Part shown: piece after piece, positions 1 to 10,960 of the stretch | Layout of the letters: each line of letters opens with the position of its first letter | How positions within the stretch are numbered: the stretch's first letter is position 1 | Source: Cryptomeria japonica | Taxonomy: Eukaryota > Streptophyta > Pinopsida > Cupressales > Cupressaceae | Direction of reading: 5' to 3' | DNA length: 64,000 bases | Assembly: GCF_030272615.1 (NCBI RefSeq) | Contig: NC_081407.1 | Span: 136,282,897-136,346,896 of the forward strand | Position numbers and translations under genes: made by a program | The notes under the pieces: model-generated | Database searches by the model: none | Told to the model about the DNA's origin: nothing | Seen by the model: only the letters and a program-made list of their open reading frames with translations

Positions 1-62
1 CCCCCCTGCTCTCATCTTATTAGCTTGGAATCTATACTTAACATTAATTATTATAACTATCA
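1..62 (+). repeat. End of the 5' LTR of A1
   Basis: A C-run followed by TCTCATCTTATTAGCTTGG and a terminus in ACTATCA match the last bases of the other family A LTRs (54210-54266, 60320-60381). It ends in CA directly before the primer binding site. The rest of this LTR is left of the window. Confidence 0.9.
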
Positions 63-64
63 AT

Positions 65-76
65 TGGTATTAGAGC
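65..76 (+). promoter_or_regulatory. Primer binding site of A1 (tRNA-Met type)
   Basis: TGGTATTAGAGC lies two bases after the LTR end. The usual plant site, complementary to the 3' end of initiator tRNA-Met, is TGGTATCAGAGC; this copy has one C-to-T change. It is where minus-strand DNA synthesis starts. Confidence 0.9.
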
Positions 77-127
77 TTTGGACTCCGAAAGAAAAAGTTT
101 AAAGGTACTTGACGCAAAGATCCAAAG

Positions 128-1120
128 ATGTATAAGAGGGATGCACCAAAGTTGAACAAGTCAAGTTTCTCTACATGGCAGAAAAGGATGAAGCTACACC
201 TATCAGGAGTTGGAGAATATGCAATATATTATCTAGAGAATGATTACATCACACCAAGCACCTATCCATTGACAATGGAAGAGATAAAGGCCAAGCAAGA
301 ACATATCCAAGCAATGATTGAAATAACATCTACATTGACTGACTCAGAGTTTAATGATCTAGAAGGATGCAATGATGCAAAGGCAATGTGGGACAAGCTC
401 ATATTTGTGCATGGTGGAGATGAACATGTTCAAAGAGAAAAAGTGGATAGTCTAAGAGGAAAACTTGAATCTATGAGGATGAATGAAGGTGAGAACACAA
501 CCCAGTATAGTACAAGACTAAAGGAGATTGTCAATCAAATCAAAGGAGCGGGTGGAACTATTGAAGAAAAGGATATAACAAGTAAGTTGTTAAGAACCCT
601 TCTACCAGCTTATGCAATCTGAGTCTCTACAATCAATGAATTGAGGTCTGTACCCAATATGCCAGTTTCTTTAGATGCTACTATTGGTAAGCTACACACA
701 TTTGAGTTAAGTAATTTTGATAACAGTGGGTCATTGGTAAATAAAGTTGAGTCTGCATTTAGTTCTTTTCATATTGGTGAATCTGAAGATTACAATGATA
801 GAATGAGTAAGTACACTAAAGGGGATTACAATGGAGCAAGTGAAATATTTTGCAAGAACATGGAGGAAGTACACTAACTGTATGAGGAAATCAAAAAGCA
901 AGAAGAGTTTGAAGCACTATTAGCCAGAAGGTTACTGAGAGGCAAAGGTAAGTATAAAGGAAAACTACCTTTGAAATGTTTCAATTGTGATAAGATAGGA
1001 CATATGGCTTCTAACTGTCCTGACAAAGATTCTACTGAAAAGAGAGATTACCGAGATGACAGACAGAAAGATAATCATTACAAAGGATACCGAGACTTCA
1101 GAAGAAGAGATAGAAAGTCA
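128..1120 (+). pseudogene. gag: A1 gag (UBN2-type Gag with CCHC zinc knuckle), broken
   Basis: Gag forms the virus-like particle that packages the element RNA. The start at 128 reads MYKRDAPKLNKSSFSTWQ, the N-terminal Trp-containing motif of plant copia Gag, followed by the UBN2 / Retrotran_gag_2 helical region. A CCHC knuckle (CFNCDKIGHMASNC) follows at about 977-1018, then a basic Arg/Lys/Asp-rich tail. Frame 2 is kept from 128 to 1552, but stops interrupt it at 620 (CGA to TGA; copies A2 and A3 keep Arg) and near 875 (AAA to TAA). The start is supported by the same ATG in A2. Confidence 0.9.
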
Positions 1121-1764
1121 TGCTTAATAGCTGATGAGGAATTCAATGATGATAAATTAGATGAAACTGATATAGAGGAAGTACTTTATGTGGCTATCAA
1201 AGATGGATCAGATGAAGAACGGTATGAAGAAAAAGCCCTAATATCTCACATAGATACTAATGATTCTTGGATCATAGATAGTGGATTCTCACATCACATG
1301 ACAGGTGATAAACACAAGTTTGTTATGTTAGAAGATTATGATGGAGGCTATGTAAGATTTGGTAATGATGCACCATGTCTGGTAAAAGGTAAAGGATCTA
1401 TAACACTTCTTGACAATGCAAGATGTAATGATGTTTATTGGGTTGAAGGTTTGAAATACAATTTGTTGAGTGTAGCACAGCTAAACAATACAGGATACCA
1501 AATAGAATTTCAGAAAGAATTGTCAAAGTTCATGATAAGCATGGAAAGTTAGCTGCTACCGAGACACAAACAAAAGGTAATACATTTCACCTTGAATCAA
1601 CTCAGAATAAGTGTCTATATGCAAAGATAGATGATACCTGATTATGGCATAAAAGGTTTTGTCATGTAAACTTTGATAATCTAATCAAAATAAGCAAGAA
1701 GCACCGAGTAAGAAGTCTACCAAGTTTGGAAAATCCTGAGAATGCTATGTGCCGAGGATGTTAG
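1121..1764 (+). pseudogene. A1 aspartic protease and GAG-pre-integrase region, frameshifted
   Basis: The protease would cut the Gag-Pol polyprotein. The retropepsin motif is WIIDSGFSHHM, with the Asp at about 1277; the Cys found after DSG in A2 and A3 is Phe here. The run to LLSVAQLNNTGYQ is the usual link to the GAG-pre-integrase zinc domain (WHKR..H at about 1647, then the C..C pair). A one-base deletion near 1517, seen against A3, shifts the frame. TGG became TGA near 1640, and a TAG at 1762-1764 closes the region. The same TAG occurs in A2 and A3. Confidence 0.85.
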
Positions 1765-2706
1765 ATGGGTAAAATGACAAGATCAAGCTCTACAAGTAAG
1801 TCCTACACTTCTAAGGGAATTTTAGATCTTGTGCAAACTAATCTTTGTGGTCCTATGAAAGTTCAAAGTTATTATGGTGATAAATATTTCATATTATTTG
1901 TGGATGATTATTTAAGGATGATGTCAGTTATGTTTTTAAAAGAAAAATAAAAATCTTTTCAAATGTTTAAATGGTACAAGGCAAGAGTTGAAAATGAAAC
2001 AGGAGGACAACTGAAATGTCTTAGATCAGATAGAGGAGGAGAGTTCACATTTGATGAGTTCAACTTATTTTGCAATGATCATGGTATAAAAAGACAAGTC
2101 TCTGTACCGTGAACTCCACAACAAAATGGAATTGCTGAGAGAAGAAATAGATCTATTGTGGATTGTGCCAAAACCCCGATGATTGAAAAGAAAGTGCCAC
2201 AAACATTTTGGAGAGAAGCAATAAGCACAACAGTTTACACCCTAAACCTAGTACAACTGAAGAAAGGAACTTTGAAGACACCATATGAAATCTGGTATGA
2301 CAAGAAACCTAATGTAAGTTACTTCAAAATCTTTGGAAGTAGATGCTATGTACACAAAGATGATAGAAATGGAAAGTTTGATCAGAAAAATGAAGAAGGA
2401 ACATTTCTAGGTTATTCTTCTAGAAGTAAAGCATTTAAATGTCTGATCAAATCATCTAAAAAAATAGTAGAAAGTGCAAATGTGAAAATTGATGAATTTG
2501 CAGAAAGAAATGATGAAGGAAATTCCAAGGAACCAGAAGATTATGATGAATTTGTCTATGTTCAACCGACAAGTCCTACCGAGAAAACTGCAGAAGAAAA
2601 TGAAGAGAATATCCAGTTACCAAGTGATGAAGAAGATCATACAGAGCCTACTAAGCCTATATTAGCCAAGTATGTCAAAGACATCATGCATCAAGTCAGA
2701 TTATAG
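1765..2706 (+). pseudogene. A1 integrase (DDE core and C-terminal region), inactive
   Basis: The rve integrase core would insert the cDNA. The three catalytic positions are visible: the first lies in DLVQTNLCGP (about 1825-1855), where the Asp of A2 and A3 (HTDLCGP) is Asn; the second is in RSDRGGE (about 2024); the Glu is in QQNGIAERRNRS (about 2118-2153). Stops fall near 1948 and 2110. The C-terminal part contains the copia motifs KTPYEIWYDKKPNVSYFKIFGSRCYVH and GTFLGYS. A one-base deletion near 2679, compared with A2, moves RT into another frame. Confidence 0.88.
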
Positions 2707-2723
2707 GAGATAAGGATGATCCA

Positions 2724-3560
2724 GTGATGAGAAGGAACAAACTGAGACAAAACACATGTCTGATATCTGAATTTGAACCAAGGATAGTGAAAGAGGCATT
2801 TAACAGTGAAGATTGGATAAATGCTATGACAGAAGAGATTGATCAAATCAAGAAGAATGACACATGGACATTGGTCCCAAGACTGAAGGACAAAAATGTA
2901 ATCGATACAAAGTGGATTTTCAGAAACAAGCTGAATGAAAAAGGTGAGGTCATTCGAAATAAAGCAAGACTAGTTTGCAAAGGTTATGCCCAAGAAGAAG
3001 GAATTGATTATGGTGAGACTTTTGCACCTGTGGCTAGACTTGAAGGAGTAAGCACATTGTTGGCATATGCTGCTTTCAATAATTTCAAGGTATATCAAAT
3101 GGATGTCAAATCTACATTTCTAAATGGTATATTAGAAGAAGAAGTTTTTATTGAATAACTTGAAGGATTTGTTGAAGGCAAGAATAAAGATCAAGTATGT
3201 AAATTAAACAAAGCTTTATATGGTCTGAAACAAGCACCTAGAGCATGGTATGAAAGACTGCACTCTTATTTAATCCAGATTGGTTTTATAATGACAAGTG
3301 AAAACAACAATATGTACAAGAAGAATGATGAAAATGGAATACTGATCTCAACCATATTTGTTGATGATATTATCTTTTGTGGAAATGATTCTCTATGCAA
3401 GAACTTTGGAAATGAAATAAGCAAAGAATTTGAGATGTCATTAATCGGTGAGATAAAGTATTTTATAGGTTTACAGATACTGCAAATGAAAAATGGGATT
3501 TTCATTACTCAATCCAAGTACATAAAAGAAATCTTGAAGAAATTCGGAATGGAGGATTCA
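2724..3560 (+). pseudogene. A1 reverse transcriptase (RVT_2), nearly intact but interrupted
   Basis: This is copia RT, which copies element RNA to DNA. In order I see the N-terminal W..A(M)..E motif ([24 protein letters not shown]), [63 protein letters not shown] and the catalytic FVDDIIFCG (about 3357-3383). The stop near 3156 is CAA to TAA and is shared with A2 but not A3. Frame 0 runs on past 3291 into RNase H. Confidence 0.9.
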
Positions 3561-4310
3561 AAACCAGTAAGTACTCCTATGACTACCAACTTTAAACTAT
3601 CAAAGAATGATGAATCTACATCTGTTGATGAGACGCTTTACCGATCCATGATTGGAAAGCTACAATATGTTGTTCACAGCAGGCTAGACATAGCACATGT
3701 AGTAGGTATAGTTGCAAGATTCTCTGCAGATCCCAAGGAAACACACATGACAGCAATCAAGAGAATTTTCAGATACTTGAGAGGCACTGAGGATTATGGC
3801 TTAGTATATCAGAAAGGAAATGACTTTGATTTAAAATTTTATACTGATGCTGATTGGGCAGGCAACATTGATGACAAAAAAAGCACAAGTGGATGAGCTT
3901 TCTTTTTAGGAGAAAGACTAGTGAGTTGGCTTAGCAAGAAACAAGGATGTGTTTCACAGTAAACAATAGAAGCTGAATACGTTGCTGCAGCATTGAATTG
4001 TACCAACATAGCATGGATCAAACAACTGTTGGAAGGTATAAATGAGAAAGTTACCAAGCCAGTAACTATATTCTATGACAATACTAGTGCCATTAACATT
4101 TCAAAGAATCCTATTATGCATTCTAAGACAAAGCACATCTCTATAAAATATCATTATCTTAGAGAAGAAGCTCAAGAGAAGAAAGTGGTGTTGGAGTATG
4201 TTAGCACAAAGGAACAAATAGCAGATATCTTTACCAAGCCACTGCCAAGGGACACTTTTGAGTAGCTCAGAAGTAATTTAGGGGTCCTACCCCTATCTTC
4301 CATTCACTGA
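3561..4310 (+). pseudogene. A1 RNase H domain and C-terminus of the polyprotein
   Basis: Copia RNase H removes RNA from the RNA:DNA hybrid. Visible motifs are SMIGKLQYVVHSRLDIAHVVG, YTDADWAGNIDDKKSTSG, FLGERLVSWLSKKQ, AEYVAAALNCTNIAWIKQLL, FYDNTSAINISKNP and the C-terminal TKEQIADIFTKPLPRDTFE..LGVLPLSS, ending at the TGA at 4308-4310. Stops occur near 3896, 3960 and 4263; A2 and A3 have sense codons at these places. Confidence 0.88.
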
Positions 4311-4694
4311 CCGAGTTCAGTGAACACATCAATTCGATGACTCTACATAATATCTTTTAGGAGTTGATGCTGATTTACACACTTTAGGATGTTTTCTAGA
4401 GGTGTACAAGAAACAAATATAGGGAATAGGAATTGAAGGCAAAATGCTCTGACCAAAACTAAGTTGACACATAATAGGAGGAAATCACTTCATACAGGAA
4501 GAAATTATGCTTTAGTTCTTTACTTTTTGGCATTGTTGTCAAAGGGCGACAAGACTGAAGAAAAGGGGAGAAGACTAATGTATGGGGGAGAAGACTGATT
4601 ACAGGGAGAGCATTTCAACATTTTAGAATATCATAGCGATTCAAATCAATTAGGTCAAATCAATTGGTTTTTCCATCAATGCTAAAGGGGGGAT
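4311..4694 (+). other. A1 3' untranslated region with two polypurine-like tracts
   Basis: No ORF of note. A TTTTTGGCATTGTTGTCAAAG motif followed by a damaged purine tract lies at about 4525-4560. The functional-position polypurine tract AAAGGGGGGA is at 4684-4693, directly before the 3' LTR. Plus-strand DNA synthesis is primed at such tracts. The same two-tract arrangement recurs in A2, A3 and element E. Confidence 0.75.
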
Positions 4695-6164
4695 TGCTGG
4701 CATTTCAATAAGGATATTGAGAAGGTTGTTGATAATTATGGATATAACTGATCAAGGATGTTTACTATCTTAATATTATTATTTTGTCATTGATGTCAAG
4801 ACATTGATTTTCTAATTTAGTATGATGTTGCCATATCTTAAGAAGTATGATTTGATGAGTATAAAGATGTTAGTAAAAGACACAGAAAGAATGTGATGAA
4901 TAAGAGGAAGAATAAGTTATTTAATGGGTAACTATTACCGAGTTAGAAAATGATGAGATCATGATGTTTAGATTGTTTTGATATCCTACATATGTTATTG
5001 ATTGTAAGGTTAATACTATACTATGTTACCGAGCAAAGAACCTAGTCGGTAAACCCTAAGGTTATCGCTATCAGTTAATGAAGGCAAAATGTCTACCGAG
5101 TAAAGTTTAGTATTTACCGAGTTGCAACCGAGTAATAACTAAATGCATTGAATGAATAAAAGAATTATTTAATGAAGGAAGCTGATGAGCTAGAACTGAT
5201 TAAATGTTTGGTATGCCGTGCATGAAGTTTGTTAAAGAATCTATGGTAAAGGAAAATTGGCAGGAAGATCTACAGTTCAGATTGAACCGCAATACCCTAG
5301 CACAAGTTCCAAGAAATGTATGTAAGTCCCAAAGCAGGGTAAAATATTTTCAGATCGAAGGATACATTGAATCTAGTCAAGATTGAAGATCTGATTGCTA
5401 TGATTGATCATGGGATATGTGATCAAGGAGATTAAGCAGTTGGTGAACTATTTATAAATAAGGAAATATTGATAAACAATGTATGCAGGCAAGTGTATGC
5501 ACAAAGATGCTACATAGTGATTACCGAGCACAGAAGCTTGAAGACTTGTTTGAATAATAGATTATAGAGCCCAACAGATGGACAAGATAAGTCCTATTGT
5601 ATTGAGAAAATAAGAATCTGCTTTAGCATTTTAGATGTGAAGTTGCAAATAGATTTTTATTACTGTTATTTTGTGAAGTGACAGAAAATCTCTTAACCGA
5701 GTGGACTTAACAGTCTTATTTTTAAAACCCTCTAGCAAGGTGACATTCTGATTGAGTGTTTGAAATCCTTTAACAAGGTCACTTCTAACAAGGTGAAGAT
5801 CCTAACAGATCTGAGGGAAATCCCTTAACCGGGTCACATTTAGCAATGTGTTTGTAATCTTTAACAGGATTTTCTTTTAACCAAGCATACTCTAGAAGAG
5901 TATATTTCTTAGTGGGTCTAAAATTCCATAGTGGTTTTTCCCTATTTGGGTTTCCACGTTAAATCTGGTGTTATGAGTTTTATGATGTTTATATTCTTTT
6001 GAGTTTGCATGTTTAGTAGTTTTGGTTATATTGTTGAAGTATATGTTACCGAGATTGAATCTTTTGTTTTTATGGAAGATTAAGTTTGTATGATTCAACC
6101 CCCCCCCCCCTTCTCATCTTATTATCTTTGCATCTGTACTTAACATTAAGTATCAGAACTATTA
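4695..6164 (+). repeat. 3' LTR of A1
   Basis: About 1470 bp, starting TGCTGGCATTTC and ending ACTATTA (other copies end ACTATCA or ACTTACA). It matches the LTRs of A2 and A3 throughout, but lacks their first 30-35 bp, an internal duplication of the polypurine/LTR junction. Contents in order: a TTGTCATTGATGTCAA-type motif near 4788, several CCGAG motifs, a TATA box (5451-5460), the hairpin pair ending at 5957, and a C-run near the end. Confidence 0.9.
5451..5460 (+). promoter_or_regulatory. TATA box of the A1 3' LTR
   Basis: TTTATAAATA is kept at the same place in all full-length family A LTRs in the window and is followed at similar spacing by a conserved GGATGCTACATAGTGATTAC stretch. It is the likely RNA polymerase II promoter core, with U3 ending shortly after it. 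Confidence 0.7.
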
Positions 6165-6744
6165 GGATCATTTTCTGGCTAGTTATTACTTCTAGATTCT
6201 AAGATGTAGTTTTCTAGCCCCAAAACCACTTGGACCTATTTGCTATTGGTGAATCTTTCAGATCCTTTTCATAGCTTGCAAAGCTTCAGTTCATTGATTC
6301 CAATGTTTCTTTGTGTGTGGCCGACCTTCCCTTTGATTCACGCTTCTTCCTTTGGATTTTCTGGAGGAATCTCTTTGGCGGAGTCCGACCTGGTGTTTTA
6401 CACGTTTGATCTTGTTCTTTTCCTCTTGGGTTGACCAGATCCCTCTAGAAAATATAAATCAATGTAATTAAGCATCATAATTCAATTAGGAAGAATATAG
6501 AAGGCATCTCTTAAGAATTAGAGGTTCGAAGTTGACAAATTTTGTAATTGAGGATGTATGTAGCAGGCCAGTGAGCCGAATCTTGTATTCTGGATGTTAT
6601 CGGTTATTTGTAATTAGTTTTCATGATCTAATTTATTCAGTTCTGTATTGCCTCCATCATATCCTCTTGTTTCTGTTGTGTTTACTCTTGTTTCCCGGTC
6701 TAGATTGATCTCTTTGAGGTGCTTCCTAACCGATGACTGCACCA
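6165..6744 (+). repeat. Partial 5' LTR of B
   Basis: It matches the C LTR in blocks, for example TTTGGATTTTCTGGAGGAATC and the TGTGGCCGACCTT stretch, and ends GACTGCACCA two bases before the primer site. The 5' part is missing because A1 inserted here. Confidence 0.85.
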
Positions 6745-6746
6745 AG

Positions 6747-6758
6747 TGGTATCAGAGC
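6747..6758 (+). promoter_or_regulatory. Primer binding site of B (tRNA-Met type)
   Basis: TGGTATCAGAGC lies two bases after the LTR end and is a perfect match to the common plant initiator tRNA-Met primer site. Confidence 0.9.
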
Positions 6759-6853
6759 AAGATTTCATTTTGGAGATTATGTTGTCCTAAGAATTTTGTT
6801 GTGGGGTGACAAACTATGGATCCGACCTACAGCTACAAAGGACAAGCATGAAA

Positions 6854-7900
6854 ATGGCACATAGAGGAAATAGCAATGGTGGAGCTCGTGGGAATGCAGA
6901 CCCTACTATGATGGAAATATTGAGAGGAATTGTAGCCCAATTGGAAGCTGTTGAGATAGCCTAGAGAAAAGGTTGACCTATTGAAGATGTGTGCAAAGGT
7001 GAAGAAGAAGAAGATTCGGGAGAACAAGTAGCAAATCCACTGGTGATCGATCTGGATAAAAAGAGGTTCTTGAGGGTTTTGAGTAGGGCAAACACTAAAC
7101 CACATTTTACCCCATGAGAGTATGATGGTAAGTTAGATTCAAACGAACTAATGGATTGGATCTCAGAGATGGAGAAGTATTTTGATTTTGAGAATACCAT
7201 AGAAGAAAGAAAGGTGAAGTATGCTTGTACCTGTTTGAAAGGACATGCATCTCTTTGATGGGAGCATTTGCAGGTTCATCAATAGAGAAGAGGTTAAGAG
7301 AAGATAAAAGCATGGGAGTGGATGGTTTCGAAGCTAAAATCAAAGTTTATGCCAACTGATTATCAAGTAATTTGTTCCAGAAATTATGGAACTTGAAGCA
7401 GAAAGAATCTAGTGTGAAGGATTATACTGAAGCATTATACAAGTTGAATATTAGATCAAGACATGTCAATGATGAGGTTGAACAAGTTGCAAGATATTTG
7501 AATGGACTACAGATGTATATACAAGATGAACTCAGTTTGATCAAGTTGCAGAGTGTTGAAGAAGCTTATCAATATGTCTTGAAAGCATAAGAGAAGTTGA
7601 GCAAAAGACATGAGCAGTGACAACAAGGTAGAGGTGGAAGGTTTTCCTGAGGAAGATTTCAATGAGGAAGAGGAACTTGTACAAATTAGAATAAGAACAA
7701 GGAAGTAAGCAAGAAAGATAATTCATACTGAAAGGATGATATAAATTTCTACCAAAGAAGAGAATCTGATGGTTATTGGAATGAGGGTTTTTGAAAAGAT
7801 GATAGAAGACAAGACAAGAGAGTGTTTAGAGGAACTTTCTTTAAATGTGGAGGAGAAGGACATTGTGATTTTGAATGTAAGAAGATAGAGAACACTGGGA
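6854..7900 (+). pseudogene. gag: B gag, gypsy type, multiply broken
   Basis: It starts MAHRGNSNGGARGN, with a matching N-terminal stretch in C. It continues through the Retrotrans_gag region (SRANTKPHFTP, then ELMDWISEMEKYFDF and KVKYACTCLKGHA; later KESSVKDYTEALYKLNIRSRH and YLNGLQM). A Gly/Arg-rich stretch and a damaged zinc knuckle (FKCGGEGHCDFECKK, about 7836-7880) end it. Stops lie near 6961, 6976, 7117 and 7257, and the frame changes before 7372, so no full Gag can be made. Confidence 0.85.
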
Positions 7901-8163
7901 AAATAACATTGATAGAAGAAAGCCCGATAGGATCAACTAACAAATTGGAAGATGGAGAACTGTTGATGATGAGGAGAGATTTGTGTCATACCTAAGAAGA
8001 TGAAGAGCCCTTGCAGAGGCAACATTTGTTCAAGACAAGATGTAACGTATCCGGTAGGTGTTGTAAAGTAGTTATTGATAGTGGTAGTTTGGATAATATT
8101 GTTTCAAAAGAAATGGTGAATAAATGAAAGTTGTAAAGAGTGAAACACCCTAAGCCTTATCAG

Positions 8164-9172
8164 TGTAATACCTTAAAAATGGTCACCTAAACCATGGGCC
8201 CCTAATCTTGACTACATCACCAAGGTCCTAACCAAAGACAAATTAAATCAATTATGAGCACCTAATTAATTAATTCTCAGTCATCAATGTCACATGGCAA
8301 ATAAATCACTCAGTATTAATTAAATAATCATTTAATTAATTAATCATTCCAAGTAAATCATTTTAATCAATTATCCTATTTATTCAATTAAATATCCTAG
8401 CATATTTAATTAATAAATCAATTTGCCATTAAAACATAAAAAAGAATTAATTTGTAAAAAAAGAATTAATTTGAAAAAGAATTTAAAATTGAGAAAATAA
8501 ATCAAAATGGAATTAAATTGAAAAAAACTCAGAAAAGAAATTAAATCAATTAAAAATCAAAATTGAATATCAAAATATAAAATATGAAATAAAGCAGTTT
8601 TTCTGATTTTATCTTATAATTAGTTCATTTTTCTTTAAAACTGAGAAAAGAAGCCAATCATATCAATTCACCTGGATTTTGCTTCCTCTTGGAGAATCTT
8701 TGCAGCTCATTGTTGATCGATCTTGACCATTAGTCTCTCTCTGAATTTTCTATAAATTCAGTCCCTCATCTCTCATTAAAAAAAAAAGAACTTGGAGATT
8801 ATTGTTATTATGTTGTTTTTCCTCTAGGCTTATTGAGATTTGTGCATTGAGATATTGCATATTTGTTAAATCATCTAGCTTAAATATTCATTCATAGCTT
8901 AATCATGCTAGCTTAATCTCGCATCCATTTAGCTCAATTTCATACTCACATAAATTAAATCCTTCATTTAGGTGTTGTCTAGTCACTGGTATTGCATATA
9001 AAAATCTAAGAGCAAAACCAAACTCACGTCTACTAGAAAGCAATAGGTCACTTTGTAATTGTTTATTGTTCATTATCGATTATTGATTTACTAACCATGC
9101 ATCTAATGCATTAATTGAAGTGTTGTGTATTTAGATATAGATATAGATACAAATCCACTTTTCACACACACA
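8164..9172 (+). mobile_element. Solo LTR S1 inserted in B
   Basis: This 1009-bp block starts TGTAATACC, ends CACACACACA and is flanked by perfect 5-bp duplications ATCAG (8159-8163 and 9173-9177). Removing it and one duplication restores alignment of B to C. It has no internal coding region, as expected for a solo LTR left by recombination between two LTRs. A CTATAAATT TATA box at 8750-8758, followed by a CT-rich leader, suggests plus orientation. Much of 8230-8640 is AT-rich U3. Confidence 0.92.
8750..8758 (+). promoter_or_regulatory. Putative TATA box of solo LTR S1
   Basis: CTATAAATT lies about 585 bp into the LTR, followed by a pyrimidine-rich stretch. Solo LTR S3 has the same box at nearly the same distance from its own start. 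Inferred from sequence only. Confidence 0.5.
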
Positions 9173-9600
9173 ATCAGATAACATGGATTTAAGATGATCA
9201 TAAGTTGTTAGTAAGTGAGAAATGTTTGGTGAAATTAAAAATTGGGAATTATCATGATGAAGTTTTGTGTGATATTATGCCTATGGATATTTGTCACCTT
9301 TTGTTGGGTAAACCTTGGTAGTTTGATAGATAGGCAATACATGATGGGAGAAAGAACATATGGACCATTGTAGTGAATGGGATGAAACAAACCTTGTTAC
9401 CCTTGGAGGAGCCTTTAAAGAGAGAAGTCTCTATGAATGCTAGGATATATTTGGTGGATGGAAGGAAATTCTTGGATGGAATAAGACATAAAAATGTGTG
9501 TTTTGATTTAGTTCCTAAGAAGACTGAGAACCTAAAACATGAAGAAGAACAACCGAAGGAGATAAAATAATTACTGATAGAATATGAAGACATCATTTTA

Positions 9601-10201
9601 GATAATGTGTCTGATGGAATACTACCTGTGAGGAGTATTAGTCATTGCATGGACCTGATTCCTGGAGCTAGTTTGCCTAACAAAGTTGCACACCGGATGA
9701 AATTGACAAAGAATGAAGAGTTGAATAGACAAGTGCAGGAACTATTGAAGAAAGGTTTAATCAGAGAAAGTTTGAGTCCATGTGCAGTACCAGTAGTGTT
9801 AGCATCTAAGAATAATGGAGAATAGAGGGTGTACCGATTCCAGAGAAATAAACAAGATCACAGTGAAGTATCATTTTCCTTTACCTAGGATGGATGACAT
9901 AATGGACTGTTTGAGTGAAGCCAAATACTACACAAAGATAGACTTGAAGAGTGGATATCATTAGATCAGAATCAGAGAAGGAGATGAATGAAATACAACA
10001 TTCAAGACAAATGAAGGATTGTATGTATGGTTGGTGATGCCTTTTGGGTTGACTAATGCACCAAGTAATTTCATGAGCTTGATGAATGAGGTATTGAAGA
10101 AATTCTTGGGCAAGTTTATTATTGTATATTTGGATGATATTCTGATTTTTAGTAAGACAAGAGAGGAGCATTTGTTGCATTTAAGACAAGTTTTGTAGAG
10201 G
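9601..10201 (+). pseudogene. B reverse transcriptase, fingers and palm
   Basis: Gypsy RT signatures appear in order: ISHCMDLIPGASLPNKVAHRM, ELNRQVQELLKKGLIRESLSPCAVPVVLA, a PLPRMDDI-type motif, [22 protein letters not shown] and the catalytic [10 protein letters not shown] (about 10126-10155). Stops and a frame change near 9825 break it; the stop just before 10202 separates it from the next part. Confidence 0.88.
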
Positions 10202-10960
10202 TTGAGAGAAGAAAAGTTGTTGATAAATCTTAAGAAGTGCAGTTTCATGAAAGAAGAGTTAGTCTACTTGGGATTTGTAATATTTGTGGGTGGACTAAAG
10301 ATGGACCCTGAGAAGGTAAGAGAAATTGTTGAATGGCCTACACTGAAAAGCATTGGAGAGGTAAGATCATTTCATGGATTAGCTAGTTTCTATCCAAAGT
10401 TTATCAGAAACTTCAGTTTAGTCTGTAGCTGCATGACTGAGACTATGAGGGGAGATAGGAAAGAATTCAAGTGAACAATTAGAGAAAATAAAAGTTTTGA
10501 ATTGCTGAAGCAAAAGGTTACTGAGCAGCCTGTGTTAGGTTTACCAGATTTCAACAAGGTATTTCAAGTGGATTGTGATGCAAGTGGGAATGCAATTGGA
10601 GCAGTATTGAGTTAGGAAGGGAGAGCAGTATCTTATTTCAGTGAAAACTTGAATGATTCTAGGAGGAGATATTCAATGTATGATCAAGAATTTTATACCA
10701 TAATTCAAGCCTTGAAGAAATGGAGATATTACCTATTTCCTAAGAAATTTGTGTTGTATACTAATCATCAAGCCTTGCAGTATTTGAATAGTTAGAGAAA
10801 GTTGTATCAGAGACATATGAGATGGGTAGAATTTTTGTAGAGTTACGCCTTTGTCTTGAAGCATAGGAGTGGGGAGTCAAACAAATTTGCTAATGCATTG
10901 AGTAGAAGGAGGAATTTGTTGACAAATATGAGAGCATGATAGTATTAGACCTTGTATGAT
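10202..10960 (+). pseudogene. B RT connection and RNase H
   Basis: The RT thumb region reads LLINLKKCSFMKEELVYLGF, then VREIVEWPTLKSIGEVRSFHGLASFY. RNase H follows, with [58 protein letters not shown] and the tail HRSGESNKFANALSRRRN. The RNase H Asp in the DHQAL motif is Asn (TNHQAL). Several TAG stops fall where C reads Gln or Lys. Confidence 0.88.

Larger units (their letters stand above)
1..6164 (+). mobile_element. Ty1/copia LTR retrotransposon, family A copy 1 (A1), left end outside window
   Basis: The order is LTR end, tRNA-Met-type primer site, gag, protease, integrase, RT, RNase H, polypurine tract and 3' LTR. Integrase before RT defines Ty1/copia. Two further copies of the same family lie at 12577-20246 and 52736-60381, and comparing the three fixes the boundaries. 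The element is inserted in the 5' LTR of gypsy element B. The 5 bp after its 3' LTR (GGATC, 6165-6169) would be the TSD, but the left partner is outside the window. Stops and at least two frameshifts break the coding region, so it is non-autonomous. Confidence 0.95.
8037..9600 (+). pseudogene. B aspartic protease region, split by solo LTR S1
   Basis: The left half (8037-8163) carries VVIDSGSLDNIVS, the retropepsin active site, with a usable DSG. The right half resumes at 9173 with a stretch matching C's HKLLVSEQCLVKLKIGNYHDEVLCDIMPMDICHLLLG. The sequence ATCAG flanks the insert on both sides. Stops follow (for example TAG at the LLLGKPW site), and the linker ORF 9373-9570 is a fragment of this same protein. 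In an intact element this domain would release the mature Pol enzymes. Confidence 0.85.

Noticed and set aside
5204-5386. Small ORF inside the A1 LTR
   Set aside because: The matching region in A2 and A3 LTRs has stops and indels, so no coding constraint is visible.
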